NCBI RefSeq assembly: GCF_003634965.1
Contig: NZ_RBXP01000002.1
Coordinates: 48,350-112,349, forward strand
Direction: 5' to 3'
DNA length: 64,000 nt
DNA from: Azonexus fungiphilus
GTDB taxonomy: Bacteria; Pseudomonadota; Gammaproteobacteria; Burkholderiales; Rhodocyclaceae
The notes beneath the pieces are model-generated. The model had not been told where the DNA came from, did not search any database, and saw nothing but the letters and a program-made list of their open reading frames with translations. Each line of letters starts with the position of its first letter. Positions within the stretch are counted from its first letter, which is position 1. Positions 8,184 through 17,862 of this stretch are shown here, in pieces. The position numbers and the translations under genes are program-made.

Positions 8184-8720
8184 GTGTCGACCGCAAACTT
8201 CCACCCCCTGTACTGCCATGCCGCCGGCAAGCCGCCGCCGACGCTGGCGATCGCCGTCGCACCCCGTCGCGGCGATGCCGGCGAACTGCAACTCGACTAC
8301 CGGGTGCACGGCCTTGCCGCCCTCGCGCTGCCGCCGCCGGCCGCCCCCGGTCCGGCCGACGGGCTGTGGCAGCAGACCTGTTGCGAAGCCTTCGTCGCCA
8401 CGGTCGACGGCCCGGCCTACCGTGAATTCAATTTCGCGCCATCCGGCCAGTGGGCGATCTACGACTTCGCCGGCTACCGCCAGCGCAACGCCGACTGGCA
8501 AGCGCCGGCGGCACCGCGGATCGCCTGCCGCATCGACGCCGACACGCTGCACCTGCGCGCGACCATTCCCGCCGCGCTGCTGCCGACCGGTGCCGCCCGC
8601 CTCGGCCTGAGCGTCGTCGCCGCCACCCCGGGCGGCGACAAGAGCTACTGGGCGCTGACCCACGCCGCCGCCCAGCCCGACTTCCACCTTGCCGCCAGCT
8701 TCACGCTGCCCTTGCCATGA
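8184..8720 (+). CDS. DOMON-like domain protein
   Basis: A 178-aa protein of unknown function with a single predicted beta-sandwich. The motifs WQQTCCEAFVA, YREFNFAPSGQWAIYDF and GDKSYWAL are those of DOMON-like carbohydrate-binding-type domains seen in many proteobacteria. There is no signal peptide, so it is probably cytoplasmic. It starts with GTG at 8184. Its stop overlaps the start of the NamZ-type gene, so it is co-translated with a predicted peptidoglycan-recycling enzyme. A role in handling sugar ligands would be consistent but is not shown. Confidence 0.7.
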   Translation: MSTANFHPLYCHAAGKPPPTLAIAVAPRRGDAGELQLDYRVHGLAALALPPPAAPGPADGLWQQTCCEAFVATVDGPAYREFNFAPSGQWAIYDFAGYRQRNADWQAPAAPRIACRIDADTLHLRATIPAALLPTGAARLGLSVVAATPGGDKSYWALTHAAAQPDFHLAASFTLPLP

Positions 8721-9937
8721 CGCCATCCATTCAATTCGGCATCGACCGCCTGATTAAAGACCCCGAACTGCGCCGCCCGCTCGCCGGCCGCCGCCTTGCC
8801 CTGCTCGCCCATCCGGCCTCGGTCACCGCCGACCTGACGCACAGCCTCGACGCGCTCGCCGCGCTGCCCGACCTGCAACTGACCGCCGCCTTCGGCCCGC
8901 AGCACGGGATCAAGGGCGACAAGCAGGACAACATGGTCGAATCGCCGGATTTCGTCGATCCGCAGCACGGCATCCCGATCTTCAGCCTGTACGGCGAAGT
9001 GCGCCGGCCGACGGCGGCGATGCTGGACACTTTCGACGTGCTGCTGGTCGACCTGCAGGACCTCGGCTGCCGCATCTACACCTTCATCACCACGCTGCGC
9101 TACGTGCTCGAAGCCGCCGCCGAACACGGCAAGTCGGTCTGGGTGCTCGACCGCCCCAACCCGGCCGGCCGCCCGGTCGAAGGCTTCACGCTGCGCGCCG
9201 GCTGGGAAAGCTTCGTCGGCGCCGGCCCGCTGCCGATGCGCCACGGCCTGACGATGGGCGAACTCGGCGCCTGGTTCATCGCCCAGTTGCAGCTCGACGT
9301 CGATTACCGCGTCGTCGAAATGACCGGCTGGCAGCCCGACGCCGCGCCCGGTTACGGCTGGCCGCTCGGCGAGCGGACCTGGATCAACCCCAGCCCGAAC
9401 GCGCCCAACCTGTCGATGGCGCGCGCCTACGCCGGCACGGTGATGCTCGAAGGGACGACCTTGAGCGAAGGCCGCGGCACGACGCGGCCGCTCGAATTCC
9501 TGTTCGGCGCGCCGGACATCGACGCCGCCGCCGTGCTCGCCGAGATGCAGGCGCTCGCCCCCGACTGGCTCGTCGGCTACAAATTGCGCGTCTGCTGGTT
9601 CGAGCCGACCTTCCACAAGTTTCACGGTCAACTGTGCCAGGCGCTGCAAATCCACAGCGAAGGCCCGTATTACGACCACGCCGCGTTCCGGCCCTGGCGC
9701 CTGCAGGCGCTGGCCTTCAAGGCGATCCGCCGGCTTTACCCGGATTACCCGATCTGGCGTGACTTCGGCTACGAGTACGAATTCGAGCGGCTGGCCATCG
9801 ATCTGATCAACGGCTCGCCGCTGCTGCGCGAGTGGGTCGACGATCCGGCAGCGACGCCGGCCGAGCTCGACGCCGCGGTGCGCGGCGACGAAGCGGCCTG
9901 GCTGGCCGAACGCGAGGCTTTCCTGATCTACCGATGA
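8717..9937 (+). CDS. DUF1343 / NamZ-type exo-beta-N-acetylmuramidase
   Basis: A 406-aa protein matching the DUF1343 family. Visible signatures are FGPQHGIKGDKQDNM, SLYGEVRRPT, DLQDLGCRIYTF, VLDRPNPAGR, EGTTLSEGRGT and FGYEYEFERLAIDLI. Characterised members (NamZ) release terminal MurNAc from peptidoglycan fragments. Secreted members carry signal peptides. This one has none, so it may act on imported fragments in the cytoplasm. The ATG at 8717 overlaps the stop of the DOMON-like gene, and the stop overlaps the start of the next transporter gene. The three form one operon. Confidence 0.85.
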   Translation: MTPSIQFGIDRLIKDPELRRPLAGRRLALLAHPASVTADLTHSLDALAALPDLQLTAAFGPQHGIKGDKQDNMVESPDFVDPQHGIPIFSLYGEVRRPTAAMLDTFDVLLVDLQDLGCRIYTFITTLRYVLEAAAEHGKSVWVLDRPNPAGRPVEGFTLRAGWESFVGAGPLPMRHGLTMGELGAWFIAQLQLDVDYRVVEMTGWQPDAAPGYGWPLGERTWINPSPNAPNLSMARAYAGTVMLEGTTLSEGRGTTRPLEFLFGAPDIDAAAVLAEMQALAPDWLVGYKLRVCWFEPTFHKFHGQLCQALQIHSEGPYYDHAAFRPWRLQALAFKAIRRLYPDYPIWRDFGYEYEFERLAIDLINGSPLLREWVDDPAATPAELDAAVRGDEAAWLAEREAFLIYR

Positions 9938-11196
9938 GCCCCGAACTCGCCGCGCCGCTGCTCGTCATCGAGGCGCACCCGCTGCAGACGACGATTGTCG
10001 CCATCTTCGCCGTCGTCTACCTCGGCATGTTCCTTGGCGGCCTGCCCAAACTCAAGCTCGACCGCAGCGGCGTCGCGCTGCTCGGCGGCATCGCCGTCGT
10101 CGGCATCGGCGCGATGACGACCGAGGAAGCGGCGCGCGCCGTGCATCTGCCGACCATCCTGCTGCTCTTCGCCTTCATGGTGGTCTCGGCGCAGATGCGC
10201 CTGGGCGGCTTCTACACCGAAGTCACCCGCCGCGTCGCGGCGCTGCCGCTCGCCGAACCGTGGCTGCTCGGCGCCCTGATCTTCGTTGCCGGCGCGCTGT
10301 CGGCGGTGTTTTCCAACGACATCGTCTGCCTAGCGATGACGCCGGTGGTCGCCCGCCTGTGCATCGAGCGCCGGCTCGACCCGGTGGTCTTCCTGGTCGG
10401 CCTGGCCTGCGCCGCCAACATCGGCTCGGCGGCAACGCTGATCGGCAACCCGCAGAACATGCTGATCGGCTCGGTGCTGCAGCTGCATTTCGCCGACTAC
10501 CTGTGGCAGGCGCTGCCGCCGGTCGGGCTCGGCCTGCTGGCGCTGTGGGCCTGGCTGGTTTTTGCCCGGCGCCGGCCGTCGACCGTCAACGTCGAGGCGC
10601 TGACGGTCGACCGCGAAAATCCGCCAATTTTCGACCGCCTGCAGACGGCCAAGGGTCTCGCCGTCGCCGCTGCGTTGCTCGTCGTCTTCCTGTTCACCGA
10701 CTGGCCGCGCGAAGTCGCCGCCCTGGTCGGCGCCGGCGTGCTGCTGCTCTCGCGGCGCTTCCATTCGTCGCATGTGATGGGCTTCGTGGACTGGGAGCTG
10801 CTGGTCCTCTTCGTCGGCCTGTTCGTCGTCAACCACGCCTTCGAAAGCACCGGCCTGGCCGCCGCCGCGGTCGCCTGGCTGGCCGCCCACGGCATCCACC
10901 TCGGCGACAGCGGGCCGCTGTTCGCGATCGGCGTCGGCCTGTCCAACCTGGTCTCGAACGTGCCGGCGACGATGCTGCTGCTGCCGCACCTGAAAACCCC
11001 GGAGGCCGGCGTCGCCCTGGCGCTGGTCAGCACGCTGGCCGGCAACCTGCTGCTGGTCGGCTCGATCGCCAACCTGATCGTCGTCGACCTCGCCCGCAAG
11101 CAGGGCATCGCCATCGACTGGCGCCAGCACCTGCGCATCGGCCTGCCGGTGACGGCGCTGACGCTGGCGATCACCGCCCTCTGGCTGGCGCGCTGA
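9934..11196 (+). CDS. SLC13/ArsB-like anion transporter
   Basis: A 420-aa polytopic inner-membrane protein with roughly ten to eleven hydrophobic segments. The paired signatures ALSAVFSNDIVCLAMTPVV with GSAATLIGNPQNM in the first half, and GLSNLVSNVPATMLLLP with GNLLLVGSIANLIV in the second, are the inverted-repeat substrate-binding loops of the ion-transporter superfamily (CitM, NhaD, ArsB). The substrate cannot be read from the sequence. It is the third gene of the DOMON/NamZ operon (ATGA overlap), so an organic anion linked to cell-wall sugars is one possibility. It converges with ftsX, nine bases away. Confidence 0.85.
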   Translation: MSPELAAPLLVIEAHPLQTTIVAIFAVVYLGMFLGGLPKLKLDRSGVALLGGIAVVGIGAMTTEEAARAVHLPTILLLFAFMVVSAQMRLGGFYTEVTRRVAALPLAEPWLLGALIFVAGALSAVFSNDIVCLAMTPVVARLCIERRLDPVVFLVGLACAANIGSAATLIGNPQNMLIGSVLQLHFADYLWQALPPVGLGLLALWAWLVFARRRPSTVNVEALTVDRENPPIFDRLQTAKGLAVAAALLVVFLFTDWPREVAALVGAGVLLLSRRFHSSHVMGFVDWELLVLFVGLFVVNHAFESTGLAAAAVAWLAAHGIHLGDSGPLFAIGVGLSNLVSNVPATMLLLPHLKTPEAGVALALVSTLAGNLLLVGSIANLIVVDLARKQGIAIDWRQHLRIGLPVTALTLAITALWLAR

Positions 11197-11205
11197 GCGC
11201 CGCCG

Positions 11206-12105
11206 TCAGTCGAAGGCGCGCAGCGACAGGCTGACCGAGAGCTGGGCGCCGATCCAGCCGAGCAGCGCGCCGACCGCGGCCAGCGCGGCGACGTCGGTAG
11301 CGGCCGGCGCATGCAGCGCGAAACTGCCGCCGTACAGCGCGGCGAGCTCGCCGACCGGGCCGGCGAGCAGGCGCAGCGCGCCATAGACCAGGGCCGCCGC
11401 GAGCAGGCCGCCGAGGCCGCCCTGGAGGGCGCCGAAATAGGAGAAGGGCCGGCGGATGAAGCCGTCGGTGGCACCGATCATCCGCGCCACCTCGATCTCC
11501 GCCGCCTGGGCCATGACCTGCAGGCGGATGGTGTTGAAGGTGACGGCGACCAGGCCGGCGCCGAAGAGGCCGGCGAGCAGCAGCACGGCCAGCTTGCCGA
11601 GCCGGAGGAAGGCGTCGAAACGCTTGACCCAGGCCGAATCGAGCTGGACGTGGGCGACCTTGGGCCAGCTGGCGAGCTCCGCGCGCAGCGCCTCGAGGGC
11701 CTCCGGCGCGGTGTCGGCCGGCTCGACGACGAAGGCATCGGGCAGCGGGTTGCGCGGCAGGCTGGCGACGATCTCGGCCATCTCGTCGCTCTTCTGCAGG
11801 CGCTTGAGCGCCTCGTCGCGGGGCACGAAGCTGAATCTGACGGTCGACAGCCCGCGCAGCCGGTTTTCGATCTCGACGACGTCCTTGCGGGCCGCGCCGA
11901 CTTCGACGAAAACGCTGATCTGCTGGGCGCCCGAGGCGTTGCGGCCAAGCTCGCGCAGGTTGTCGAGCGCGAGATAGCCGAAGGCCGGCAGCGTCAGCGC
12001 GATGCCGATCACCAGCAGCGACAGCAGCGTATTGAACGGTGCCGCGGCGAGGCGGCGCACGGCCAGCCCGAACGCGGCGCGATGTTGCGACAGCCAGCGC
12101 CTCAT
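11206..12105 (-). CDS. ftsX: Cell division protein FtsX
   Basis: The transmembrane partner of FtsE. The 299-aa product has a cytoplasmic N-terminus, a first membrane helix (NTLLSLLVIGIALTLPAFGYL), a periplasmic domain of about 120 residues, and three more C-terminal helices. The family segment AAEIEVARMIGATDGFIRRPF lies between helices two and three. The FtsEX complex transmits ATP hydrolysis to periplasmic amidase activators during septation. The start ATG at 12105 overlaps the stop of ftsE. Upstream extension of the frame only reads through ftsE and was ignored. Confidence 0.93.
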   Translation of the reverse strand: MRRWLSQHRAAFGLAVRRLAAAPFNTLLSLLVIGIALTLPAFGYLALDNLRELGRNASGAQQISVFVEVGAARKDVVEIENRLRGLSTVRFSFVPRDEALKRLQKSDEMAEIVASLPRNPLPDAFVVEPADTAPEALEALRAELASWPKVAHVQLDSAWVKRFDAFLRLGKLAVLLLAGLFGAGLVAVTFNTIRLQVMAQAAEIEVARMIGATDGFIRRPFSYFGALQGGLGGLLAAALVYGALRLLAGPVGELAALYGGSFALHAPAATDVAALAAVGALLGWIGAQLSVSLSLRAFD

Positions 12106-12752
12106 GCCACCCTCCCGTGGGCGAGGCGCAGCATGTTGCCCCCGCAGTGATCGATCCAGGCCTGGTCGTGCGTGGCGACGACGACGGTGACACCGACCCG
12201 GTGAAAATCGGCGAACAGGCGGCGGATGTCGGCAGCCGAATCGGCATCGAGGTTGGCCGTCGGTTCGTCGGCCAGGAGCACGGTCGGCCGGTTGACGACG
12301 GCGCGGGCGATCGCCAGCCGCTGCTGCTCGCCGCCGGACAGCGCAATCGGGTTGGCCTTCTCGCGCTTGAGCAGGCCGACCTTGTCGAGCGCCGCCTGCG
12401 CCCGGCGCACCGCCTCGCGATGCGGCAGGCCGGCGATCTGCAGCGGCAGCAGCACGTTGTCGAGGGCGCTGCGGTCGAAGAGCAGCTTCTGGTCCTGGAA
12501 GATCAGGCCGAAATGCCGGCGCACGTAAGGAATCGCGCTGCGGCGCAGGGCTGAGAGGTTCTGCCCGTTGACCACCAGGCTGCCCGAGGTCGGCCGCTCG
12601 ATCGAGGCGATCAGCTTGACCAGCGTCGTCTTGCCGGCGCCCGAGTGGCCGGTGATCAGCACCAGTTCGCCGGCGCGGATCTCGAAGCTGACGCCGGCGA
12701 GCGCCTCGAAGCCGCCGGGATAGCGCTTGGTCAGGCTGTTGGCGACGATCAT
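12102..12752 (-). CDS. ftsE: Cell division ATP-binding protein FtsE
   Basis: The ABC ATPase of the FtsEX complex, 216 aa. Walker A is GHSGAGKTT, the ABC signature is LSGGEQQR, Walker B is VLLADEPT, and the H-loop is VVVATHDQ. The start ATG at 12752 overlaps the ftsY stop by a TGATG-type junction and gives the standard MIVANSLTKRYPGG N-terminus. The order is ftsY-ftsE-ftsX as in E. coli. The rpoH gene that often follows is absent here, and a transporter gene converges instead. Confidence 0.95.
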   Translation of the reverse strand: MIVANSLTKRYPGGFEALAGVSFEIRAGELVLITGHSGAGKTTLVKLIASIERPTSGSLVVNGQNLSALRRSAIPYVRRHFGLIFQDQKLLFDRSALDNVLLPLQIAGLPHREAVRRAQAALDKVGLLKREKANPIALSGGEQQRLAIARAVVNRPTVLLADEPTANLDADSAADIRRLFADFHRVGVTVVVATHDQAWIDHCGGNMLRLAHGRVA

Positions 12753-13720
12753 TGGTCGAACAGCGCGTCCACGAAGTCGCGCGCCGAGAAGGGACGGAGG
12801 TCGTCGATCTGCTCGCCGACGCCGATGAAGCGGATCGGCTTCGGGCACTGGCGGGCGATCGCCGCGACGACACCCCCCTTGGCGGTGCCGTCGAGCTTGG
12901 TCACGACCAGGCCGGTGACATTGATCGCCTTGTCGAAGGCCTTGACCTGCTGCAGCGCGTTCTGGCCGATGTTGGCGTCGAGCACGAGCAGGGTTTCGTG
13001 CGGGCCGTCCGGCTCGATTTTCTGGATGACGCGACGGACCTTGGCGATTTCGTCCATCAGGTGCAGCTGGGTGGGCAGGCGGCCAGCGGTATCGGCGAGC
13101 ACGACATCGATGCCGCGCGCCTTGGCGGCGGAGATGGCATCGAAGATGACGGCGGCCGGGTCACCCGATTCCTGGGCGATGACGGTGACGTTGTTGCGTT
13201 CGCCCCAGGTCTGCAGCTGCTCGCGGGCGGCGGCGCGGAAGGTGTCGCCGGCGGCGAGCAGCACGCTCTTGCCCTGGCTCTGGAAATACTTGGCCAGCTT
13301 GCCGATCGAGGTCGTCTTGCCGGCACCGTTCACCCCCGCGATCATGATCACGTAGGGTTTGTGGGTACTCACATCGAGCGCCTGCTCGAGCGGCGCGAGG
13401 ATCGCGTAGAGCGCATCGGACAGCGCCTGCTGGATCGCCTCCGGCGTTTCCAGCCGGTCGCGCTTGGCCGCCTTCTTCAGCTCGTCGAGCAGGTGGGTGG
13501 TCGCCTCGATGCCGACGTCGGACGTCAGCAGCAGGGTTTCGAGTTCTTCGAGCAGTTCGTCGTCGACCTTGCCGCGCGAGAAGATCGACTTGAGCTTGCC
13601 GCCCCACTGCGCGCGGGTCCGGGCCAGCCCCTGGAAGAGCCGCTCGCGCCAGGACGGCGCAGCCGCCGCCGCGGCCTCGGGTTGCGCGTCGGGCGCAGAT
13701 TTTTTCAGGAAACTGAACAT
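12749..13720 (-). CDS. ftsY: Signal recognition particle receptor FtsY
   Basis: The SRP receptor GTPase that docks ribosome-nascent chains at the inner membrane. The 323-aa product has a short Ala-rich acidic N-terminal segment, shorter than the E. coli A domain. The NG domain follows: GVNGAGKTTSIGK (G1), DTAGRLPT (G3), TKLDGTAKGG (G4) and FIGVGEQIDDL. It is the first gene of the ftsYEX operon and is divergent from the M16 peptidase pair, with about 110 bp between them for both promoters. Confidence 0.96.
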   Translation of the reverse strand: MFSFLKKSAPDAQPEAAAAAAPSWRERLFQGLARTRAQWGGKLKSIFSRGKVDDELLEELETLLLTSDVGIEATTHLLDELKKAAKRDRLETPEAIQQALSDALYAILAPLEQALDVSTHKPYVIMIAGVNGAGKTTSIGKLAKYFQSQGKSVLLAAGDTFRAAAREQLQTWGERNNVTVIAQESGDPAAVIFDAISAAKARGIDVVLADTAGRLPTQLHLMDEIAKVRRVIQKIEPDGPHETLLVLDANIGQNALQQVKAFDKAINVTGLVVTKLDGTAKGGVVAAIARQCPKPIRFIGVGEQIDDLRPFSARDFVDALFDQ

Positions 13721-13829
13721 GGGTGTTAAGGTCTCAGGCCTTGCTGACAGGCGGACGGTCAGCCGTTAAGATGCCGTCCGGATCGATGCGAAAACAGCGT
13801 TGAATTCTAGCAGAAAGCCCCCACCTCCC

Positions 13830-15188
13830 ATGCCCATGCGACACCTGCTTCCCGTTTTGCTGGCCCCGTGGCTGTTGACCGCAGCCCTCGCCAATCCCTA
13901 CGAAACCACACTCGACAACGGCCTCAAGGTCATCGTCAAGGAAGACAAACGCGCGCCCACCGCCGTGCACATGGTCTGGTACCGGATCGGCAGCATGGAC
14001 GAGGTCGACGGCACCTCCGGCGTCGCCCACGTGCTCGAGCACATGATGTTCAAGGGCACGCCCGAGGTCGGCCCAGGCGAGTTCAACAAGCGCGTTGCCG
14101 CCGCCGGTGGCCGCGACAACGCCTTCACCAGCCGCGACTACACCGCCTACTTCCAGCAGATCCCGAAGGAAAAGCTGGCCGAGATGATGGCGCTGGAAGC
14201 CGACCGCATGCGCCACCTGACCGTCGATCCCAAGGAATTCGCCCAGGAGATCAAGGTGGTCATGGAAGAGCGCCGCATGCGCACCGACGACAACCCGCAG
14301 TCCAAGCTGTTCGAGCAGATGAACGCGACCGCCTTCCAGGCGCATCCGTACCGCCGGCCGATCATCGGCTGGATGAGCGACCTCGAGAACATGACCGCGG
14401 CCGATGCCAAGGCCTGGTACGACACCTGGTACGTGCCCAACAACGCCTACGTGGTGGTCTCCGGCGACGTCGACCACGAACAGGTCTTCGCCCTCGCCCG
14501 CGAGCACTACGGCAAGCTCGAGGGGCGGGCGCTGCCGCCGCGCAAGAGCCAGGTCGAACCGCGCCAGGAAGGGCCGCGCCGGATCACCGTCAAGGCCCCG
14601 GCCGAGCTGCCGGTGCTGGTACTGGGCTACAAGGCGCCGATCCTGCGCAACCCGAAGACCGACCGCGATCCCTACGCGCTGGAAATCCTCGCCGCCATCC
14701 TCGACGGCCACGATGCCGCCCGCTTCAACAAGAAACTGGTGCGCGAGGATCGCATCGCGCTGTCGGCCGGCGTCGATTACGGCAACACCGCCCGCGGCCC
14801 GGGCATGTTCTACCTCTACGGCAGCCCTTCCGAAGGACGCAGCGTCGCCGATCTCGAAGCCGCGCTGCGCGCCGAGATCGCACGCATCCAGAAGGACGGG
14901 GTGAGCGAGGCCGAACTGAAGCGGACCAAGGCGCAACTGGTCGCCGGCCAGGTGTACAAGCTCGACTCGATGTTCGGCCAGGCCATGGAAATCGGCCAGA
15001 TGGAAGCGGTCGGGCATTCCTGGAAGGACGTCGACACGATGCTCGAACGCCTGCAGCAGGTCACCGCCGCCGACGTCCAGGCGGTGGCGAAGAAGTACTT
15101 CGACGACGACGCGCTGACCATCGGCGTCCTCGACCCGCAACCGCTCGACGGCCAGCCGCGCCGTCCGCGCATCGCCGTCCGCCACTGA
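13830..15188 (+). CDS. M16-family zinc peptidase, catalytic member of a pair
   Basis: A 452-aa predicted periplasmic insulinase-type metalloprotease. The inverted zinc motif HVLEH is at residues 67-71, and a downstream EERRMRTDDNP supplies the third zinc ligand. A signal peptide covers about residues 1-21 (MPMRHLLPVLLAPWLLTAALA). The ATG at 13830 was preferred to a TTG at 13800 because it gives a normal signal peptide. It is followed, with a one-base overlap, by a second M16 protein without the zinc motif. This is the usual active/inactive heterodimer arrangement of bacterial M16B proteins. Substrates are unknown. Confidence 0.9.
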   Translation: MPMRHLLPVLLAPWLLTAALANPYETTLDNGLKVIVKEDKRAPTAVHMVWYRIGSMDEVDGTSGVAHVLEHMMFKGTPEVGPGEFNKRVAAAGGRDNAFTSRDYTAYFQQIPKEKLAEMMALEADRMRHLTVDPKEFAQEIKVVMEERRMRTDDNPQSKLFEQMNATAFQAHPYRRPIIGWMSDLENMTAADAKAWYDTWYVPNNAYVVVSGDVDHEQVFALAREHYGKLEGRALPPRKSQVEPRQEGPRRITVKAPAELPVLVLGYKAPILRNPKTDRDPYALEILAAILDGHDAARFNKKLVREDRIALSAGVDYGNTARGPGMFYLYGSPSEGRSVADLEAALRAEIARIQKDGVSEAELKRTKAQLVAGQVYKLDSMFGQAMEIGQMEAVGHSWKDVDTMLERLQQVTAADVQAVAKKYFDDDALTIGVLDPQPLDGQPRRPRIAVRH

Positions 15189-16485
15189 TGAAAATCGCCA
15201 TGAAACGACTGTTGACCGCAATCATCGTCCTCGCCGCCGCGCCGCTGGCACTGGCCGGCGTGACCATCGAACAATGGACCACCGCCAACGGCGCCCGCGT
15301 CAATTTCGTCGCCGCGCCGGCCTTGCCGATGCTCGACGTGCAGATCGACTTCGCCGCCGGTTCGATGTTCGACCCCGAGGGCAAGGCTGGCCTCGCCGCA
15401 CTGACCCGCGGCGTGCTCGACCTCGGCGCCGGCGAGCGCGACGAGACGGCGATCGCCGAGCAGCTTGCCGACCTCGGCGCCGCCCTCGGCGGCAGCGCCG
15501 ACACCGACCGCGCCAGCGTCACGCTGCGCACGCTGACCGCGCGCGACAAGCTCGAGCCGGCCCTGGCCGTGCTGCGCGACGTGCTGCACCGGCCGCATTT
15601 CGCCGCCGCCGTCCTCGAACGCGAGCAGGCGCGCACCGTCACCGGCCTCAAGGAAGCGATGACCCGGCCCGACAGCATCGCCGGCAAGGCCTTCTGGGAA
15701 GCGCTCTACCCCGGCCACCCCTACGGCCGCCAGGCAACGCCGGAAAGCGTCGCGGCGCTGACCCGCGCCGATCTCGTCGACTTCCATCAACGCCTGTACA
15801 CCGCCGGCAACGCCAGCATCTCGCTGGTCGGCCAGCTGACCCGGGTGCAGGCCGAGCGCATCGCCGAACAGCTGAGCAGCGCGCTGCCCGCCGGCACGCC
15901 GCCGGCGCTGCCGGCCGCCCCGGCCCCGGCGCGCGCGGCAACGCAGGCGATCGCCCACCCGGCCAGCCAGGCGCACATCTACCTCGGCCTGCCGGCGATC
16001 GAGCGCGGCCATCCCGATTTCTACCCGCTGCTGGTCGGCAACTACACGCTCGGCGGCGGCGGCTTCGTCTCCCGCCTGGTCCAGGAAGTCCGCGACAAGC
16101 GCGGCTTCGCCTACAGCGTGTACAGCTACTTCGCGCCGATGCGCCAGGCCGGCCCCTTCCAGATCGGCCTGCAGACCCAGCGCAAGCAGGCCCGCGAGGC
16201 GATCAAGGTGGTCCGCCAGGTGCTCGGCGATTTCGTTGCCCGGGGACCGAGCGCGGAAGAGCTCGCCGCGGCCAAGGCCAACCTCTCCGGCAGCTTCCCG
16301 CTGCGCCTGGACAGCAACGCCAAGCTGCTCGCCAACGTCGCCGTGATCGGCTTCTACGGGCTGCCCGCCGATTACCTCGACCACTACCGGGCAAACATCG
16401 AGGCAGTCACGGTCGACGACGTCAAGGCGGCATTTTCGCGCCACGTCCGCCCGGCCGACCTGGTCACCGTGACGGTGGCGGCGGA

Positions 16486-16489
<4 letters not shown>
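15188..16489 (+). CDS. M16-family peptidase-like protein, non-catalytic partner
   Basis: A 433-aa protein with a signal peptide (MKIAMKRLLTAIIVLAAAPLALA) and the M16 fold. The HxxEH motif is replaced in the corresponding region (LAALTRGVLDLG), so it should not bind zinc. It keeps the R/Y substrate-binding motif GGGGFVSRLVQEVRDKRGFAY (in two parts), typical of the second subunit of M16B dimers. It overlaps the catalytic partner by one base, and its own stop overlaps the TTG start of rsmD. Confidence 0.88.
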
Positions 16490-17797
<1,308 letters not shown>

Positions 17798-17813
17798 ACC
17801 GGCTTCACCCATG

Positions 17814-17845
17814 AAAAAGCCCGCGACCGAAATCGCGGGCTTTTT
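17814..17845 (+). terminator. Rho-independent terminator after the ferredoxin gene
   Basis: A 13-bp perfect inverted repeat (AAAAAGCCCGCGA and its complement) with a six-base loop ends in TTTTT. Because the A-run on the other side mirrors the T-run, it can work in both directions and also ends the minus-strand dynamin-like gene, whose stop is at 17863. Confidence 0.9.
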
Positions 17846-17862
17846 CACGTCGACCGTCAGCG

